Assembly: GCA_964461325.1 (NCBI GenBank)
Contig: CAYWTW010000017.1
Location: forward strand, 1-14,336
Length of the DNA: 14,336 nt
Direction of reading: 5' to 3'
Origin: CAYUVV01 sp964461325
Lineage (GTDB): Bacteria > Patescibacteriota > Minisyncoccia > Phycocordibacterales > JACOZG01
Of the stretch, positions 13,254 through 14,336 are shown piece after piece. Numbering within the stretch: the stretch's first letter is position 1; each line of letters starts with the position of its first letter. The notes below the pieces were generated by a model. That model did not search any database. It saw only the letters and a list, made by a program, of their open reading frames with translations, and had not been told where the DNA came from. Position numbers and translations under genes: made by a program.

Positions 13254-14336
13254 ATGAAAATAGAAAGTCTTCGTTCAAAGCTCAAGGGGGCAATAGTGCT
13301 GGCCGAAAAAATGGTCGGACGTAACTTAACTTTGCCAGTTTTGGGTTGTATTGTGTTGGAAGCTAAAGACAGGCATTTGTTCGTTCGGTCGACTAATCTC
13401 GATATTGGTTTAGAGATTTCTGTACCGGTTAAAGTTGAACGTGGCGGGATGGTAGCGATTAAGTCCGGAGTTTTGGGAGGACTTTTGTCTGGTTTTAGCG
13501 CTGACGATAAAATCGTTTTAGAGCTCGTGGATAACCAGTTATTGGTTAGGACAAAAGGGCACAAGATCGCCATTAAAACCGAACCCGCTTCCGATTTCCC
13601 CTCCATTCCTCGTCTAGCCAAAGACGCTCGATCTTTTGTGATGCCGGCTGAAAATCTATCAGTCGGTTTCCGTTCGGTAATTTACGCCGCCTCGACTTCG
13701 AATATAAAACCGGAAATTGCCAGTGTCTACATCCATCAACATGATGGTGATTTGGTTACTGTGGCCACCGACTCTTTTCGGTTAGCGGAGAGGCGATTGC
13801 CGCTAGAAAAAAAGTCCGGTTTAGATTTATCGGCAATTATCCCAATGCGCAACGCGATCGAATTGATCAGAGTGCTTGAGAATTTTAATCAAGTCAGTTT
13901 TCTCGTTTCTTACGATAAAAACCAGATCTCGTTTTCTAGCGACGGTCTTTATTTTACTTCTAGATTGATCGATGGGCTGTACCCTGACTATCAGCAAATC
14001 ATTCCCAAAACTTCTAAAATGGAATTCGAATTGCTTTATCGTGATTTGCAGGAAACGACTAGATTGATCGGCGTGTTTCTTGATCGTTTGAATAAGGTGT
14101 CATTAAAAATAAGACCAGCCGACGGTTTGGTGGAAATTAAGGCCGTTGGCGAAACCGGAGAAGACGTTGCTCAATTAGAAGCCACGATCAGGGGGCAGGG
14201 GGATTGGGAAATCAATTTCAATTTAAAATATTTATTAGAGGCGCTACCAGCAATCACCTCCGAGAAAATAATTTTTAAATTCAACGAACCCAATCGTCCA
14301 ATGGTGGTTAGGGGAGCGGGAGACCAAAGTTTTACT
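13254..14336 (+). CDS. dnaN: DNA polymerase III subunit beta (sliding clamp), 3' partial
   Basis: The clamp encircles DNA and tethers DNA polymerase III and other factors. The frame is open for 361 codons to the right edge with no stop; the family usually has about 365-380 residues, so only about ten are missing. Domain signatures: LTLPVLGCIVLEA in the first domain (compare LPILxNVLLE), ATDSFRLAERRLP at 171-183, SRLIDGLYPDYQQIIP at 236-251, and near the end RPMVVRGAGDQSF, before the expected C-terminal strand. ATG 13254 directly follows the AT-rich element and has no Shine-Dalgarno site. Transcription may come from within oriC or by readthrough from dnaA. Composition is G/T-rich on this strand, unlike every gene to its left. 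Confidence 0.96.
   Translation, partial: MKIESLRSKLKGAIVLAEKMVGRNLTLPVLGCIVLEAKDRHLFVRSTNLDIGLEISVPVKVERGGMVAIKSGVLGGLLSGFSADDKIVLELVDNQLLVRTKGHKIAIKTEPASDFPSIPRLAKDARSFVMPAENLSVGFRSVIYAASTSNIKPEIASVYIHQHDGDLVTVATDSFRLAERRLPLEKKSGLDLSAIIPMRNAIELIRVLENFNQVSFLVSYDKNQISFSSDGLYFTSRLIDGLYPDYQQIIPKTSKMEFELLYRDLQETTRLIGVFLDRLNKVSLKIRPADGLVEIKAVGETGEDVAQLEATIRGQGDWEINFNLKYLLEALPAITSEKIIFKFNEPNRPMVVRGAGDQSFT

Overview
The window looks like the replication-origin region of a Candidate Phyla Radiation (Patescibacteria) bacterium. Three things suggest this. A compact type IV secretion (T4SS)-like operon carries PrgI, a VirB4-type ATPase split from its TraC-like N-terminal domain, a two-helix T4SS pilin and a VirB6/TrbL-like channel protein. 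It is packed against the core cluster yidC-rnpA-rpmH <> dnaA-oriC-dnaN. Almost no gene has a convincing Shine-Dalgarno site, and gene spacing is extremely tight. The phylum is inferred from gene content and style; no marker allows a precise placement. No in-frame TGA codons appear inside dnaA or dnaN, so the standard bacterial code is used.

Region 1 (3-10350, + strand) is one uninterrupted polycistron of ten genes with spacings of +2, +2, +3, -17, -14, -17, -4, +3 and +1 bp. In order: a large helical/Gly-rich exported-looking protein (5' end outside the window, VirB5-like by position only), a VirB6/TrbL-like polytopic protein with a signal peptide and long tail, a 164-aa hypothetical, PrgI (VirB3 role), a TraC-like protein, the VirB4 ATPase, a three-helix small membrane protein, an exported beta-rich protein, the pilin, and a membrane-anchored beta-propeller-like protein. 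VirD4, VirB11, VirB8-10 and a lytic transglycosylase are not seen here. They may lie to the left or be absent.

Region 2 (10347-11575, - strand) is rpmH-rnpA-yidC, running toward the T4SS operon. The yidC stop overlaps the stop of the last T4SS gene. The 44-codon rpmH was found by reading the minus strand directly, and its stop overlaps the rnpA start.

Region 3 (11576-14336) starts with a 126-bp divergent control region: an rpmH promoter candidate, a near-consensus DnaA box, and a perfect TATAAT that fixes the dnaA start at 11702. It continues with dnaA, a 187-bp dnaA-dnaN intergenic region with five DnaA-box-like sites in one orientation plus an AT-rich stretch (oriC), and dnaN, which runs off the right edge about ten residues short. 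The base skew of the + strand changes at this intergenic region (C/A-rich to the left, even across yidC, which is on the other strand; G/T-rich in dnaN). This supports oriC and means the T4SS operon is transcribed head-on to replication.

The genes form two functional sets: chromosome start-up and membrane-protein insertion (dnaA, dnaN, rpmH, rnpA, yidC), and an envelope-spanning T4SS-like machine with several unrecognised components. The second set is the best candidate for under-described biology. No rRNA, tRNA, CRISPR array, insertion sequence or convincing intrinsic terminator was seen.
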